From NCBI RefSeq assembly GCF_001909055.1, contig NZ_LVWI01000001.1, positions 372,001-436,000 of the forward strand: 64,000 nt of DNA. The letters run 5' to 3'. The notes below the pieces were generated by a model, which was not told the DNA's origin, did not search any database, and saw only the letters and a program-made list of their open reading frames with translations. Shown in pieces: positions 1-8,771 of this stretch; within the stretch, counting starts at the first letter, position 1; every line of letters begins with the position of its first letter. A program made the position numbers and the translations under genes. This DNA is from Paenibacillus helianthi (GTDB lineage: Bacteria > Bacillota > Bacilli > Paenibacillales > Paenibacillaceae).

Positions 1-1982
1 AGCTCTTTAACCGGACGCACAGTCTCACCGGACATATCACGGATGTAGAGCTGAACGGTCTCCGTACCAGCTTGGCTGCCGGTATTCGTGACGGTCACCT
101 TGGCTTCCAGTGGACGGGTTGCTGTCATGGTATCCGAGGACAGGGAGAAATCCGCGTAGGCAAAAGTTGTATAACTTAGGCCAAAACCGAACGGCAGCAG
201 CGGTTCATTAGGAATATCAATATATTGAGAAATATAACGGTTGTCTGTTTCTTCCTCCGGTTTCGGCCGGCCGGTACTATAAGCATTGTAGTATACAGGA
301 ATTTGTCCAACAGAATAAGGGAAGGACATAGACAATCTTCCGGAAGGGTTCACTTTGCCGTACAGAATATCCGCCAGCGCCGCCCCGCCTTCACTGCCCG
401 GGAACCAGGCTTCCAGCACCGCATCTGCCACATCAAAGATTCCGTGCAGATCAAGCGGACGCCCGTTGAAAAGAACAACAGCCAACGGTTTCCCAAGCTT
501 CTTCATCTCGCGGACCAGCTCAAGCTGAGCTTCCGGAAGCCGGATATCACTGCGGCTGCCCCCCTCTCCGCTCATGTCCGAGGCTTCGCCAAGAGCCAGT
601 ACAATAACCTCGGCTGCCGACGCAGCATCCAGTGCTTCAGCAAGATCAGACTCTGAGAGAGTATCGATACCGCATCCCTTCGCAATTACCACATTGCCGG
701 GATCACCGCTTACCTTCTGCATGGACTCACCAAGCTTCACCGCAGTTTCCTTGGACCCCGTCCAGGACCACCAGCCAAGAATATCACCGCTGTCAGCGAA
801 CGGACCAATCAAGGCAACCCGCTGGTCAGCCTGAAGCGGCAGAACATTCTCATTCTTGAGCAATACACTCGACTTCTCGGCCAGTCTCTGGGAGACCTGA
901 CGGTGCTCCTGACAGAACACAATTTGCTGTTCCAGCTCAGGGTCAGCTCCGCGCATAGGGTTCTCGAACAAGCCCAGCTTCTCCTTCAGCTTCAGAATCC
1001 GCAGTACGGCTTCGTCAATCATTGCTTCGTCGACAAGCCCTTCAGCCACAAGCTCCGGTAAATGATTCACATAACTTGTAGTCATCATATCAATATCGAC
1101 ACCGCTGTGAATCGCCTTGAATGCAGCTTCTTTGTCATCTTCCGCTGCACCATGGGCAATAACTTCCTTAATCGCCGCCCAATCGGAGATCACAACCCCG
1201 TCGAATCCCCATTCGTCACGCAGCAGACCGCGCATTAATCTCTGGTTAGCTGTTGCCGGAATGCCATTTACGATATTAAAAGAAGTCATAACCATCTCAG
1301 CGCCTGCATCGATGGCCGCTTTGTAGGCCGGCAGATAATATTCACGCAGCTGACGCTCCGAGAGATCCACAGTGTTATAATCACGGCCGCCTTCGGCAAG
1401 TCCGTATGCTGCAAAGTGCTTCACACATGCCGCTACACGGGACTTGTCGTCCTTAAGATTGTCTCCTTGGAAACCTTGGACAAACGCCTTCCCAAACTCA
1501 GCATTCAGATAGGTATCTTCCCCGGTAGATTCCATCACACGGCCCCAGCGGGCGTCACGAACCAAATCGACCATCGGGGCAAACGTCACATGCAGACCGG
1601 ATACGGCTGCCTCACGTGCAGCAATCTCAGCACTTTGTTCAGCAAGCTTAAGATCCCAGGAACAGCCGATCGCCAGCGGAATGGGGAATATCGTTTTGAA
1701 GCCATGGACAATATCTGCCATGAACAGCAGTGGAATACCCAGTCTGTTGCCGGCCAGGTGCTCCTTCTGAACAGCCATCATTTTCTCCGCACCAGCAATA
1801 CCAAGTACAGAACCGGCAGCCCGTTTGGTGTTGGAATCAATTCCGAGCTCTTCCATAGGGCCGGTAATCTCTGAATCATCACCGGGTTCATCATAAAAAG
1901 GAGCTGCCAGCTGAAGCAGTTGGGCTATCTTCTCTTCAAGGGTCATATGTTGCACATATTTGTTATACAGATGTTCAGTCAT
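1..1982 (-). CDS. GH3 beta-glucosidase, C-terminus cut by window edge
   Basis: Glycoside hydrolase family 3 enzyme that releases glucose (or another beta-linked sugar) from short oligosaccharides, probably in the cytoplasm because no signal peptide is visible. The reading frame is open from an ATG at 1982 to the first base of the window, about 660 codons. The N-terminal GH3 barrel is clear (MESTGEDTYLNAEFGKAF, then KHFAAYGLAEGGRDYN), with the nucleophile Asp in GVVISDWAAIKE. The second alpha/beta domain (VALIGPFADS to GEGGSRSDIRLPEAQLELV) and the start of the fibronectin-like domain follow. The start sits 9 bases after a GGGGGG ribosome site. It lies downstream of the LacI gene in the same direction, with operator-like palindromes in the gap, so it is probably the hydrolase for the sugar imported by the adjacent ABC transporter. 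The exact substrate cannot be read from sequence. Confidence 0.93.
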   Translation of the reverse strand, partial: MTEHLYNKYVQHMTLEEKIAQLLQLAAPFYDEPGDDSEITGPMEELGIDSNTKRAAGSVLGIAGAEKMMAVQKEHLAGNRLGIPLLFMADIVHGFKTIFPIPLAIGCSWDLKLAEQSAEIAAREAAVSGLHVTFAPMVDLVRDARWGRVMESTGEDTYLNAEFGKAFVQGFQGDNLKDDKSRVAACVKHFAAYGLAEGGRDYNTVDLSERQLREYYLPAYKAAIDAGAEMVMTSFNIVNGIPATANQRLMRGLLRDEWGFDGVVISDWAAIKEVIAHGAAEDDKEAAFKAIHSGVDIDMMTTSYVNHLPELVAEGLVDEAMIDEAVLRILKLKEKLGLFENPMRGADPELEQQIVFCQEHRQVSQRLAEKSSVLLKNENVLPLQADQRVALIGPFADSGDILGWWSWTGSKETAVKLGESMQKVSGDPGNVVIAKGCGIDTLSESDLAEALDAASAAEVIVLALGEASDMSGEGGSRSDIRLPEAQLELVREMKKLGKPLAVVLFNGRPLDLHGIFDVADAVLEAWFPGSEGGAALADILYGKVNPSGRLSMSFPYSVGQIPVYYNAYSTGRPKPEEETDNRYISQYIDIPNEPLLPFGFGLSYTTFAYADFSLSSDTMTATRPLEAKVTVTNTGSQAGTETVQLYIRDMSGETVRPVKE

Positions 1983-2002
1983 AGCTGCTTACCCCCCAAT
2001 GA

Positions 2003-2018
2003 AACGAAACGTTTCTTT
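2003..2018. promoter_or_regulatory. LacI-type operator before the GH3 gene
   Basis: The 10-bp palindrome GAAACGTTTC (2006-2015) sits between the GH3 start codon and its likely promoter region. The surrounding 16 bases match 13 of 16 positions of the perfect operator at 6346-6361. A weaker related core (AAACGTTT) lies at 2074-2081. The spacing suggests that the GH3 gene has its own promoter in the LacI-GH3 gap, repressed by the neighbouring LacI protein. That regulator assignment is inferred from proximity. Confidence 0.6.
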
Positions 2019-2123
2019 TGTTCTATACCTTTTATAATATGGCTTTATAATGATTAAATCACTGTAATTTCATAAACGTTTCACTTTATTTCGATATACT
2101 ACCGCTATCATTCCCCAGGGCGG

Positions 2124-3116
2124 TTAGCTCCGGGGTTTGACCGATTTACGTTCAACCAGCTCAATCTTGAGCTTATAGAAATCATTGACGGTGTCACCGT
2201 TCAGCATCTGGAATAGCAGATGTCCCGCCAGTGATCCGGATTCGTACATGGGCTGCCGGATCGTGGTCATCGGGGGCTGAATGTACTCGGCCAGTTGGAT
2301 ATCATCAAAACCGATCACTGAAATATCATCAGGAACCTTGATACCGCCTTCTTCCAGAGCCTTCATTCCTCCTACAGCCATTTCATCGTTCGCATAAAAG
2401 ACAGCGGTAGGCAGTTCTCCTTGCATCAGCATCATTTTGGTCGACTTATATCCGCCTTCACGGATGAATCCCCCGTTTAGCTTCCATTTGGCTTTTTCCT
2501 CCAAGCCCGCTTCCCGCATGGCCCGCTGAAACCCTTGGTAGCGCAACGCATTGTCATAGGAATTAGCCGGACCGCTGATGTATGCAATATGCTCATGGCC
2601 TTTATCGATCAAATAACGGGTAGCACTGTAGCCTCCCTGCTCTCCATCAACCACAACGTTAATGAGGCCACTACCGGTAATCAGCCGGTCCATAACAATG
2701 ATGGGAAACCTATCGCTTCCGGCAGCCTGCAAAATTTCATCGGTAATGTTATGTGCCAGCACAATGGCTCCATCCACTCTTTTTTCCAATAGAAATCTTA
2801 CTGCCGTGGAATCCTTCCCGCCCATTGAACTGCATGCGATTAGATCATAGGAATTGGACAAGGCCACATCCTGAATGCTCCGGATCAGCTCCGAATAATA
2901 GGGACCGGACAAATCCGTCAAGATTAGAGCAATAGTATTCGTGCGGCTTCTTTTCAAATCCATGGCAAAGCCATTTTTCTGATAATTCAGCTGTCTGGCG
3001 GCTTCAAGCACCTTTTCCCTGGTTTTGGCGCTCACCTTGCTGTCGCCGCTCATGGCATAGGATGCTGTTGATAAGGCCACCCCTGCCAGCTTTGCCACAT
3101 CTTTGATTGTTGCCAT
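2124..3116 (-). CDS. LacI-family transcriptional regulator of the sugar locus
   Basis: A 330-residue LacI/GalR repressor. The N-terminal helix-turn-helix (ATIKDVAKLAGVALSTASYA) and hinge are typical, followed by a periplasmic-binding-protein-like effector domain (IALILTDLSGPYYSELIRS, then ISVIGFDDIQLAEYIQPPMTTI). Length is normal for the family. It lies between the transporter genes and the GH3 gene, all on the minus strand, and palindromes of the form GAAACGTTTC flank both transcription units. It probably represses them until a sugar effector binds. The effector is unknown. Confidence 0.93.
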   Translation of the reverse strand: MATIKDVAKLAGVALSTASYAMSGDSKVSAKTREKVLEAARQLNYQKNGFAMDLKRSRTNTIALILTDLSGPYYSELIRSIQDVALSNSYDLIACSSMGGKDSTAVRFLLEKRVDGAIVLAHNITDEILQAAGSDRFPIIVMDRLITGSGLINVVVDGEQGGYSATRYLIDKGHEHIAYISGPANSYDNALRYQGFQRAMREAGLEEKAKWKLNGGFIREGGYKSTKMMLMQGELPTAVFYANDEMAVGGMKALEEGGIKVPDDISVIGFDDIQLAEYIQPPMTTIRQPMYESGSLAGHLLFQMLNGDTVNDFYKLKIELVERKSVKPRS

Positions 3117-3159
3117 GTTTGTTCAATCCTTCCCGAGACATGCAATATGCTTCTCTATA

Positions 3160-3984
3160 TTATTTTATGCCGGAGATGGTATATCCTTCTATGATATGCT
3201 TCTGGAAGAAGATAAATATAATGATGATTGGCACAACCATGAAGGCAGCCCCTGCCATTTGCAGTCCGAACTCAGTACCATATTGTCCTTTTAGCAGTGA
3301 CAAACCTACCGATAAGGTGTACAGTCTCTCGTCATTGGCAATAATGAGCGGCCAGAGGAAGCTGTTCCAAGCCCCAATAAAGGTCAGAATACCTTGTACC
3401 GCAAAAACCGGCTTGACGATCGGAACCATCAGTTGGAAAAAGATCCGCAGTTCCCCGGCCCCGTCCAGTCTTGCTGCCTCTAGCAAATCCATTGGAATCG
3501 TCGTCATGAACTGGCGGAACAGGAAGATCGCAAAAGCGCCGACCAAACCAGGCAACACAATACCCGCCATCGTATTCACCAAATGCATCTGGTTAATAAT
3601 CAGATAGGTTGGAATCATCGTCACCTGTGAGGGGATCATCATCGTTGCCAAAATAATATAGAAAAACTTGTTTTTACCCGGAAAATCAAATTTAGCAAAA
3701 GCATAACCGGCCATCGCGTTTAGAAACAGTCCCACAAAAGAGCACAGCACGATGATCAGTGTATTTTTCAAATAAATTAAAAAGTCCATCTTCACGAACA
3801 AATCCCGGTAGTTGGAGAACGTCGGGTGGTTCGGAATGAGTGTTGGCGGAATCACAGTAAATTCATTCTCAGGTTTAAAGGAAGAGCCGATCATCCAGAT
3901 GAACGGCACCATCATCAGCAGTCCTCCGATAATGAGCAGTGCGATCATCAAGCCTTTTTCCATATGTTTCATTTTCAATGCCAT
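3160..3984 (-). CDS. CUT1 sugar ABC permease, MalG/LacG type
   Basis: Inner-membrane permease of 274 residues with six predicted membrane segments, beginning with MIALLIIGGLLMMVPFIWM. The EAA loop that docks the ATPase is visible in the middle (LLEAARLDGAGELRIFFQLMVPIVKP). The start codon follows a strong GAGGAGG site. It is the third gene of the SBP-permease-permease set. No ATPase is encoded nearby, as is usual for CUT1 systems that share an MsmX-like ATPase encoded elsewhere. Confidence 0.93.
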   Translation of the reverse strand: MALKMKHMEKGLMIALLIIGGLLMMVPFIWMIGSSFKPENEFTVIPPTLIPNHPTFSNYRDLFVKMDFLIYLKNTLIIVLCSFVGLFLNAMAGYAFAKFDFPGKNKFFYIILATMMIPSQVTMIPTYLIINQMHLVNTMAGIVLPGLVGAFAIFLFRQFMTTIPMDLLEAARLDGAGELRIFFQLMVPIVKPVFAVQGILTFIGAWNSFLWPLIIANDERLYTLSVGLSLLKGQYGTEFGLQMAGAAFMVVPIIIIFIFFQKHIIEGYTISGIK

Positions 3985-4026
3985 GAAAGTATCCTCCTCT
4001 TTAAGCTGCAGCGCAGAAGCTGAAAC

Positions 4027-4926
4027 TTAATATTCCACTTCTTTCTTTTTGACCGCGAATTGAATGAGCGTCACCACAATGATAATGATAAACAGCACAA
4101 ACGAGCCAGCAGCCGCATAGCCAAACTTACTGAGCTGGAAACCGTTGTTGTAAATGAAGAGTGCCATCGACATCGTTGCATTGAGCGGTCCGCCCTTGGT
4201 CATAACCAGCGGTTCTTCGAAGAATTGAATCCAGCCAATCAAGGTCGTAATGGTCACAAAGAAAGTAGCGAATCCCAGCAGAGGAACTGTAATGAAGCGC
4301 AGCTTCTTCCAGCCTGTTGCTCCGTCAATTTCAGCCGCTTCATAATAGGAACGGGGAATACCCTGCAGGGCCGCCAGGAAAATAATCATATTAAGCCCGA
4401 TGGATTTCCAGAACGCCAACAAGATCAGGGACAGTTTCGCAAGAGTCGGGTCCTGAAGCCATTCCTGTGCCGGAAGGCCGAAGATGGACAGAATGTAGTT
4501 GAACAGACCATAACTGCCGTTATACAGATATCCCCAAACCACTGCCACCGCTACAATGTTGGTAATGGACGGCATGTAATAGATGACACGGAAGCTTTTG
4601 AACAGCCAGCTTGTTCCGTAATTAAGCAGCAGGGCCACTCCCATGGATGCGAGCACTACAAGCGGTACACCGATAACTACATAGATCAGTGTGTTATACA
4701 TCGATTTCAGGAAGATCGGGTCTTTAAAAATATTAATGTAATTGTCGAAACCCGCACTGCTGATATTCGAATAATCTGCAAGTCCAACCAAATCCATATT
4801 GGTAAAGCTGATGACCAGCGCAATAATAATCGGAATTATGGAAAATAAGGTCAGCAGGATTACGGCAGGCGCGATAAACATATAAGGGTATTTATTTTTA
4901 TTCCATTGCTTCACAAATGAACTCAC
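4027..4926 (-). CDS. CUT1 sugar ABC permease, MalF/LacF type
   Basis: Permease of 299 residues starting at a GTG codon after AAGGGATG. It has the first-permease architecture: a short cytoplasmic N-terminus (NKNKYPYMFIAPAVILLTLF), six membrane helices and the EAA docking loop (YYEAAEIDGATGWKKLRFITVPLL). It pairs with the MalG-type permease 42 bases downstream to form the membrane channel for the sugar bound by the upstream lipoprotein. Confidence 0.93.
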   Translation of the reverse strand: MSSFVKQWNKNKYPYMFIAPAVILLTLFSIIPIIIALVISFTNMDLVGLADYSNISSAGFDNYINIFKDPIFLKSMYNTLIYVVIGVPLVVLASMGVALLLNYGTSWLFKSFRVIYYMPSITNIVAVAVVWGYLYNGSYGLFNYILSIFGLPAQEWLQDPTLAKLSLILLAFWKSIGLNMIIFLAALQGIPRSYYEAAEIDGATGWKKLRFITVPLLGFATFFVTITTLIGWIQFFEEPLVMTKGGPLNATMSMALFIYNNGFQLSKFGYAAAGSFVLFIIIIVVTLIQFAVKKKEVEY

Positions 4927-4981
4927 AATTGCTCACATCCCTTCGCTTTCTTGCACTTTCTTCCTAATTAAGAACGAACGT

Positions 4982-5024
4982 ACATACTGCCGGGACCTCT
5001 TATCGGGAGATACCGGCAGTATGT
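4982..5024 (-). promoter_or_regulatory. Intercistronic stem-loop between binding-protein and permease genes
   Basis: A perfect 12-bp inverted repeat (ACATACTGCCGG, 4982-4993, pairing with 5013-5024) lies just after the binding-protein stop. No T-run follows in the transcript direction, so it is not a standard terminator. Hairpins in this place in other ABC operons, such as malE-malF, protect the upstream message and reduce downstream expression. That role is inferred here. Confidence 0.55.
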
Positions 5025-5044
5025 CTGGCAAGTATGATACTTAC

Positions 5045-6286
5045 TTACTTGTTGCCGAGAAGTTCATTTGCCTTGGCGTTCAACTTGTCGAGTTCAGTTT
5101 GCGTATCTGCACCGCCCACCGTAATCTGTTCGAACGAAGCCATAGCCGCTTTTGCAATCTCTTCATATTCAGTAACCATTGGAGCAGGACGGCTGTTCTC
5201 AAGCTGTTTGCCGAAGGCTTGGATCATCGGGTCCTTCAGAGCATCATTCTTCCAGGCAGACTTAAGAGCAGGCAATGAATTCGAAGTTTCAAAGAATTTC
5301 AGCTGTGCTTCCTGTTCAGCCATAAATGCAATGAACTTCGCGGCTTCATCCGGATTTTTGCTGTAGTTGAAAATAGATAGGTCTGCACCACCAATGGAGG
5401 AGGTATTGGTTTTCTTCGCAGGCAGTGTTGTAACAGCCCATTTGCCGTCAATCTCCGGCGCTTTTTCCTTAACGGTCTTAATCATCCACGGACCGCTGAT
5501 GAACATCCCCATAGTGCCATCTTTGAATGCAGCTACCGTATCCAGATCTGTACCCTTAGGGGACAAACCTTCATCATAGAAGCTCTTTAGAAAATTAATG
5601 GTTTCCACATAAGGAGGTTGGTTGAACTGTGGCTTACGGTTGCTGTCAATCAGCTCGCTTCCGTTCTGCCAGGCGAAGATTGCAGTATAGATTGAATCCT
5701 TTGCCTCGATAGGCAACGCATAATGTCCGGCTCCGCCTTTGGCTACCAGCTTCTTGCTCGCATCCTTCAGTTCATCCCAAGTCTTAGGACCTTCCGGATA
5801 GCCTACGTCACCTAGCAGATCTGTACGGTAGAACATGGCGCGTGTTTCAACATAGAAAGGAATCGCTACCGTCTTGTCTTCATATTTCGTCGTTTGAACG
5901 GCACCGTCGAAAAAGTTTTCCGCTTTCATGCTTGGGTATTTTTCGATATAAGGTGCCATATCCTTCAGCGCACCGGCAGCTGCAAATTCAGGAATCCAGG
6001 TTGTACCCATTTGGACTACGTCCGGACCGTTTTTGGAAGCTACGGCTGTCAGTAATTTGTCATGTGCATTATCCCAAGGAATCGCTTGAACTTCTACTTT
6101 AATACCGGGATTTTTTTCTTCATACATCTTGGCAATCGGTTCTACGGTATCTGCAGTACCCATGAACCACACCTTTAATGTTTTGCTGTCACCGGATGCT
6201 GAATTATTGGAATTCCCACAACCTGCAGCGACCAAAGAGAAACTCATCAATACTGCTGTAGCTACTAAACCTGTCTTTTTCTTCAT
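5045..6286 (-). CDS. Sugar ABC transporter solute-binding lipoprotein
   Basis: Extracellular CUT1 solute-binding protein of about 413 residues, lipid-anchored through a signal peptide with lipobox (LVAAGCGNSNNS). I start it at ATG 6286, which has an AGGGGTG site. The longer frame from 6343 would put the operator at its start and precede the signal peptide with unlikely sequence. Family motifs include TLKVWFMGTADTVEP and IDGKWAVTTLPAKKT. It heads the transporter operon and delivers the sugar to the two permeases. Confidence 0.93.
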   Translation of the reverse strand: MKKKTGLVATAVLMSFSLVAAGCGNSNNSASGDSKTLKVWFMGTADTVEPIAKMYEEKNPGIKVEVQAIPWDNAHDKLLTAVASKNGPDVVQMGTTWIPEFAAAGALKDMAPYIEKYPSMKAENFFDGAVQTTKYEDKTVAIPFYVETRAMFYRTDLLGDVGYPEGPKTWDELKDASKKLVAKGGAGHYALPIEAKDSIYTAIFAWQNGSELIDSNRKPQFNQPPYVETINFLKSFYDEGLSPKGTDLDTVAAFKDGTMGMFISGPWMIKTVKEKAPEIDGKWAVTTLPAKKTNTSSIGGADLSIFNYSKNPDEAAKFIAFMAEQEAQLKFFETSNSLPALKSAWKNDALKDPMIQAFGKQLENSRPAPMVTEYEEIAKAAMASFEQITVGGADTQTELDKLNAKANELLGNK

Positions 6287-6345
6287 TTCTTTCACCCCTA
6301 ATTTAGTGTTAGCCAAACTTCGAAAACTATGAATAAAGCCCATAC

Positions 6346-6361
6346 ATCGAAACGTTTCGAT
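6346..6361. promoter_or_regulatory. Perfect 16-bp palindromic operator in the transporter leader
   Basis: ATCGAAACGTTTCGAT is its own reverse complement and lies about 60 bases before the binding-protein start, inside the predicted 5' leader. It could act as a repressor roadblock or as the second of two sites bridged by a LacI-family tetramer, the partner being at 6526-6541. The latter use is inference. Confidence 0.75.
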
Positions 6362-6525
6362 TTTTTTCGAAAAAAATTTCGAGTTTTTCTGTGAAACATA
6401 GTACGAATTTCAGACCTCATAGTCCATATTTACCCATTTTTTGAGATCCAAAACTACTTTTTCTACATTTTTCCTCGAAAAGGAGATCTTCCCCTCAGCA
6501 TGTTGCCCGTTTATCGATTGCGTGA

Positions 6526-6576
6526 TTCGAATCGTTTCGATAGCCCTATTATATGACTTGCTGTTAGCGATTTCAA
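6526..6576 (-). promoter_or_regulatory. Sigma-A promoter with overlapping operator for the transporter operon
   Basis: On the minus strand TTGAAA (6571-6576) and TATAAT (6548-6553) are separated by exactly 17 bases, giving a near-consensus vegetative promoter. The predicted start site falls at about 6541. The sequence 6526-6541 (TTCGAATCGTTTCGAT) matches 14 of 16 positions of the perfect operator at 6346-6361, so a repressor bound here would block initiation directly. The leader to the first gene is about 250 bases. Confidence 0.8.
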
Positions 6577-6601
6577 GTAGGCTATCCAAAAATGTTGCAA
6601 A

Positions 6602-6633
6602 AAAGGACACTCTGCTGATCCAGAGTGTCCTTT
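6602..6633 (-). terminator. Intrinsic terminator of the RCC1/stalk-domain gene
   Basis: A perfect 13-bp stem (AAAGGACACTCTG with its complement) around a 6-base loop, followed on the minus strand by a T-run. It lies 31 bases after the stop of the 6664 gene and just upstream of the transporter promoter, insulating the two units. Confidence 0.9.
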
Positions 6634-6663
6634 GAGTAAAGCTGCAGCCTTGCTTATATCCGC

Positions 6664-8604
6664 TTAGTTGGTATAGATCATCGTAACAACGCCGTTCGTA
6701 AAGGTTACATAATTAAAATTGCCATACGACCAGGTCTCTACCCGAACACCGCTGCCTTCCATAGCCGAGGCATCGATGGGCGAGCCCCAGCTTAATTCCA
6801 CCTGTTGCTTGGTCATACCGGTTGTAACCCGTCCATCCTTGATCTTCGCCCAGATGGCATCCGGCCATTTATAGGTCTTGTAAGGATCGGCTGTGAAGAA
6901 CTCTTGTCTGTCCGCAAGGGTAGATATTAATTCATCACCACTCATCTTACGGGTGTTCAGAACCTTACCCGAAGGAAACTTAAAGGCTGCTGCAAAGTAG
7001 CCGTTATTGTTCGGAATAATATCCACAATCGTCACCTTCTGAAAGCGGTAATTCTCATCAAAAAAGTTAACCCAGTAGCTTTTCCCAATGAGCTTGGTGA
7101 GGTAACCTTGTGATTTCGTTTTGACGATCTGGGCCGTCTGTTTGGTCTGCACCGTCAGTTTCGCGCTCCCGAAACTAACCGTCATCTTCTGGTAAGTGCC
7201 ATCCCAGGCCAGACCGGCTCCAAGTGCGGTTTTGAGTAGGGATGCCGGAAATACTGCGGTTCCGTTCACGGTTTGCACTTTATCGCTCATTTTAACCTTT
7301 TCGCCATTTATGATCGCTGTATCACTGCCCAGCTGTAGCTGAATCGGCAGTTCGCCAAGCCGGATGGAGAAGGTTTTGGCGGCCATATCCGCTTGAATGG
7401 AGGCACCCAGCTTATGGAACACAGGCTGTACCGGAAGGTACATCGTCCCCCCTATGTAAGCTCCCTGGTCCATCAGCGATGTATCGCTGATGGAGACGCT
7501 GATCGTTTTGGAGAACGAACCGGAGCGGGCTGTCAGTTTGGTCTGGCCCACCGCAAGGGCTTTTACCGTACCGTCCGGCATCTTTTGCAGCAGATAAGGC
7601 TTCTCGATCTCAAGCTCAGCTTCGGACAGCGGGATGCGCTTCGTCGTGTCATTGCTCCAGATTTCGTCAATCTGTACTGATACTTTGCTGCCAACCTTCA
7701 GTTCTTTAGACTCAATCCGCAGATTCAAATCTTCAATAACCGGAACGGAAATCTCCTGCAATTCACCGGACTGGGGACTATAGCTCCGGAGTGTGCCGTC
7801 CTGGAGCTTGATGATCAACGAGCCGCGCCACTCGGTAACCAAGGCAGTGACATGTCCCGGCTGAGACTCAGTCTGCTCCAATTCATAGGTGCCGGGCACT
7901 TGTGATCTCTTCACTACGATTGTCCCGTCTTGAAGGAGGACAAAGAGATTTCCACTGTCATTGTACAGCGCGCCCGCCGCCTGCTCCGTCAACGTTGTAG
8001 GCACATATTTGGCCGGATTGGCCTTGTCTGCCTTGTATTTGGAATAGACCAGCACCTTGCCGGACTTCAACACTACAGCCGCCTCATTAAGGTCGCCGGA
8101 CAGAACCGCCGAAACCTCTGAAGCGGAGCCCAGCTGGTCCATCGGGCCTTGGAAGCCATATGCGCACCGCAGCTCTCCAGAACGGGATAAGGTTACCAGT
8201 ATATTCGTATGCCGGTTGGCATTGATCATGGCGATATCAGAATATTCCTTCAACTGCTTGCCATCCATATCCCACACGGTGCCGTCCTGTTTCAGATAAT
8301 AGGTTCCGGAGATCTGAACAATACCTGATGTCCCCTTCACCACTTTCGCATCAAATAACGAGAATCTCACCAGCTGTCCATCCTTGGTCAAGCCGTACTC
8401 CCCATCCAGATCTACAATGTTGTAGTCTGTCAACAAGGTTTCCTCAACATTCATATCTTGCGTCCAGACTGTGCCGTCACTCATCAGACGATTGCCGTCT
8501 TCGAAATCAACCAGCGTAGCTCCCGCCGCCTCCGCCTTGCTGAAATTCCCTAGGAGCGCCACTGCAATCACAGCTGCTGCAATTCCCAACTTATACCCTC
8601 TCAT
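6664..8604 (-). CDS. Secreted RCC1-like and stalk-domain protein
   Basis: Exported protein of about 646 residues. ATG 8604 follows GGAGGGGG and begins a signal peptide (MRGYKLGIAAAVIAVALLG...AEA). The N-terminal half has degenerate RCC1-like beta-propeller repeats (LMSDGTVWTQ, YLKQDGTVWDMDGK, FVLLQDGTIVVK). The centre has a copper-amine-oxidase-N-like stalk domain (YIGGTMYLPVQPVFHKLGA...GLAWDGTYQKMTVSFG). The C-terminus resembles the SmpA/OmlA-like fold (GMTKQQVELSWGSP...WSYGNFNYVTFTNGVV). Such proteins are common surface or wall proteins in Paenibacillus. No catalytic function is suggested. Confidence 0.8.
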   Translation of the reverse strand: MRGYKLGIAAAVIAVALLGNFSKAEAAGATLVDFEDGNRLMSDGTVWTQDMNVEETLLTDYNIVDLDGEYGLTKDGQLVRFSLFDAKVVKGTSGIVQISGTYYLKQDGTVWDMDGKQLKEYSDIAMINANRHTNILVTLSRSGELRCAYGFQGPMDQLGSASEVSAVLSGDLNEAAVVLKSGKVLVYSKYKADKANPAKYVPTTLTEQAAGALYNDSGNLFVLLQDGTIVVKRSQVPGTYELEQTESQPGHVTALVTEWRGSLIIKLQDGTLRSYSPQSGELQEISVPVIEDLNLRIESKELKVGSKVSVQIDEIWSNDTTKRIPLSEAELEIEKPYLLQKMPDGTVKALAVGQTKLTARSGSFSKTISVSISDTSLMDQGAYIGGTMYLPVQPVFHKLGASIQADMAAKTFSIRLGELPIQLQLGSDTAIINGEKVKMSDKVQTVNGTAVFPASLLKTALGAGLAWDGTYQKMTVSFGSAKLTVQTKQTAQIVKTKSQGYLTKLIGKSYWVNFFDENYRFQKVTIVDIIPNNNGYFAAAFKFPSGKVLNTRKMSGDELISTLADRQEFFTADPYKTYKWPDAIWAKIKDGRVTTGMTKQQVELSWGSPIDASAMEGSGVRVETWSYGNFNYVTFTNGVVTMIYTN

Positions 8605-8771
8605 TTTCCAAAATCCCCCTCCAGAGTTGTTACATCTCCACTTTATCACAAATTATTTTATTTTCCAGAGAGGAATGGGAGAAGGTCTCATCAGGGTTTA
8701 CTGAACAGGTAGACTGAATCACACCGTACTCGTTCAGGGACCAATCTTCACCACTATTTCCTGTTCAATGC

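Noticed and set aside
4060..4848. Plus-strand open frame of 262 codons across the MalF-type permease
   Set aside because: His/Asn/Gln-rich composition and position are those of an antisense shadow of a GC-biased membrane-protein gene.
6410..6610. 66-codon open frame on the minus strand before the transporter operon
   Set aside because: Its ATG lies inside the terminator hairpin and upstream of the promoter, and the frame runs over both operators and the leader.
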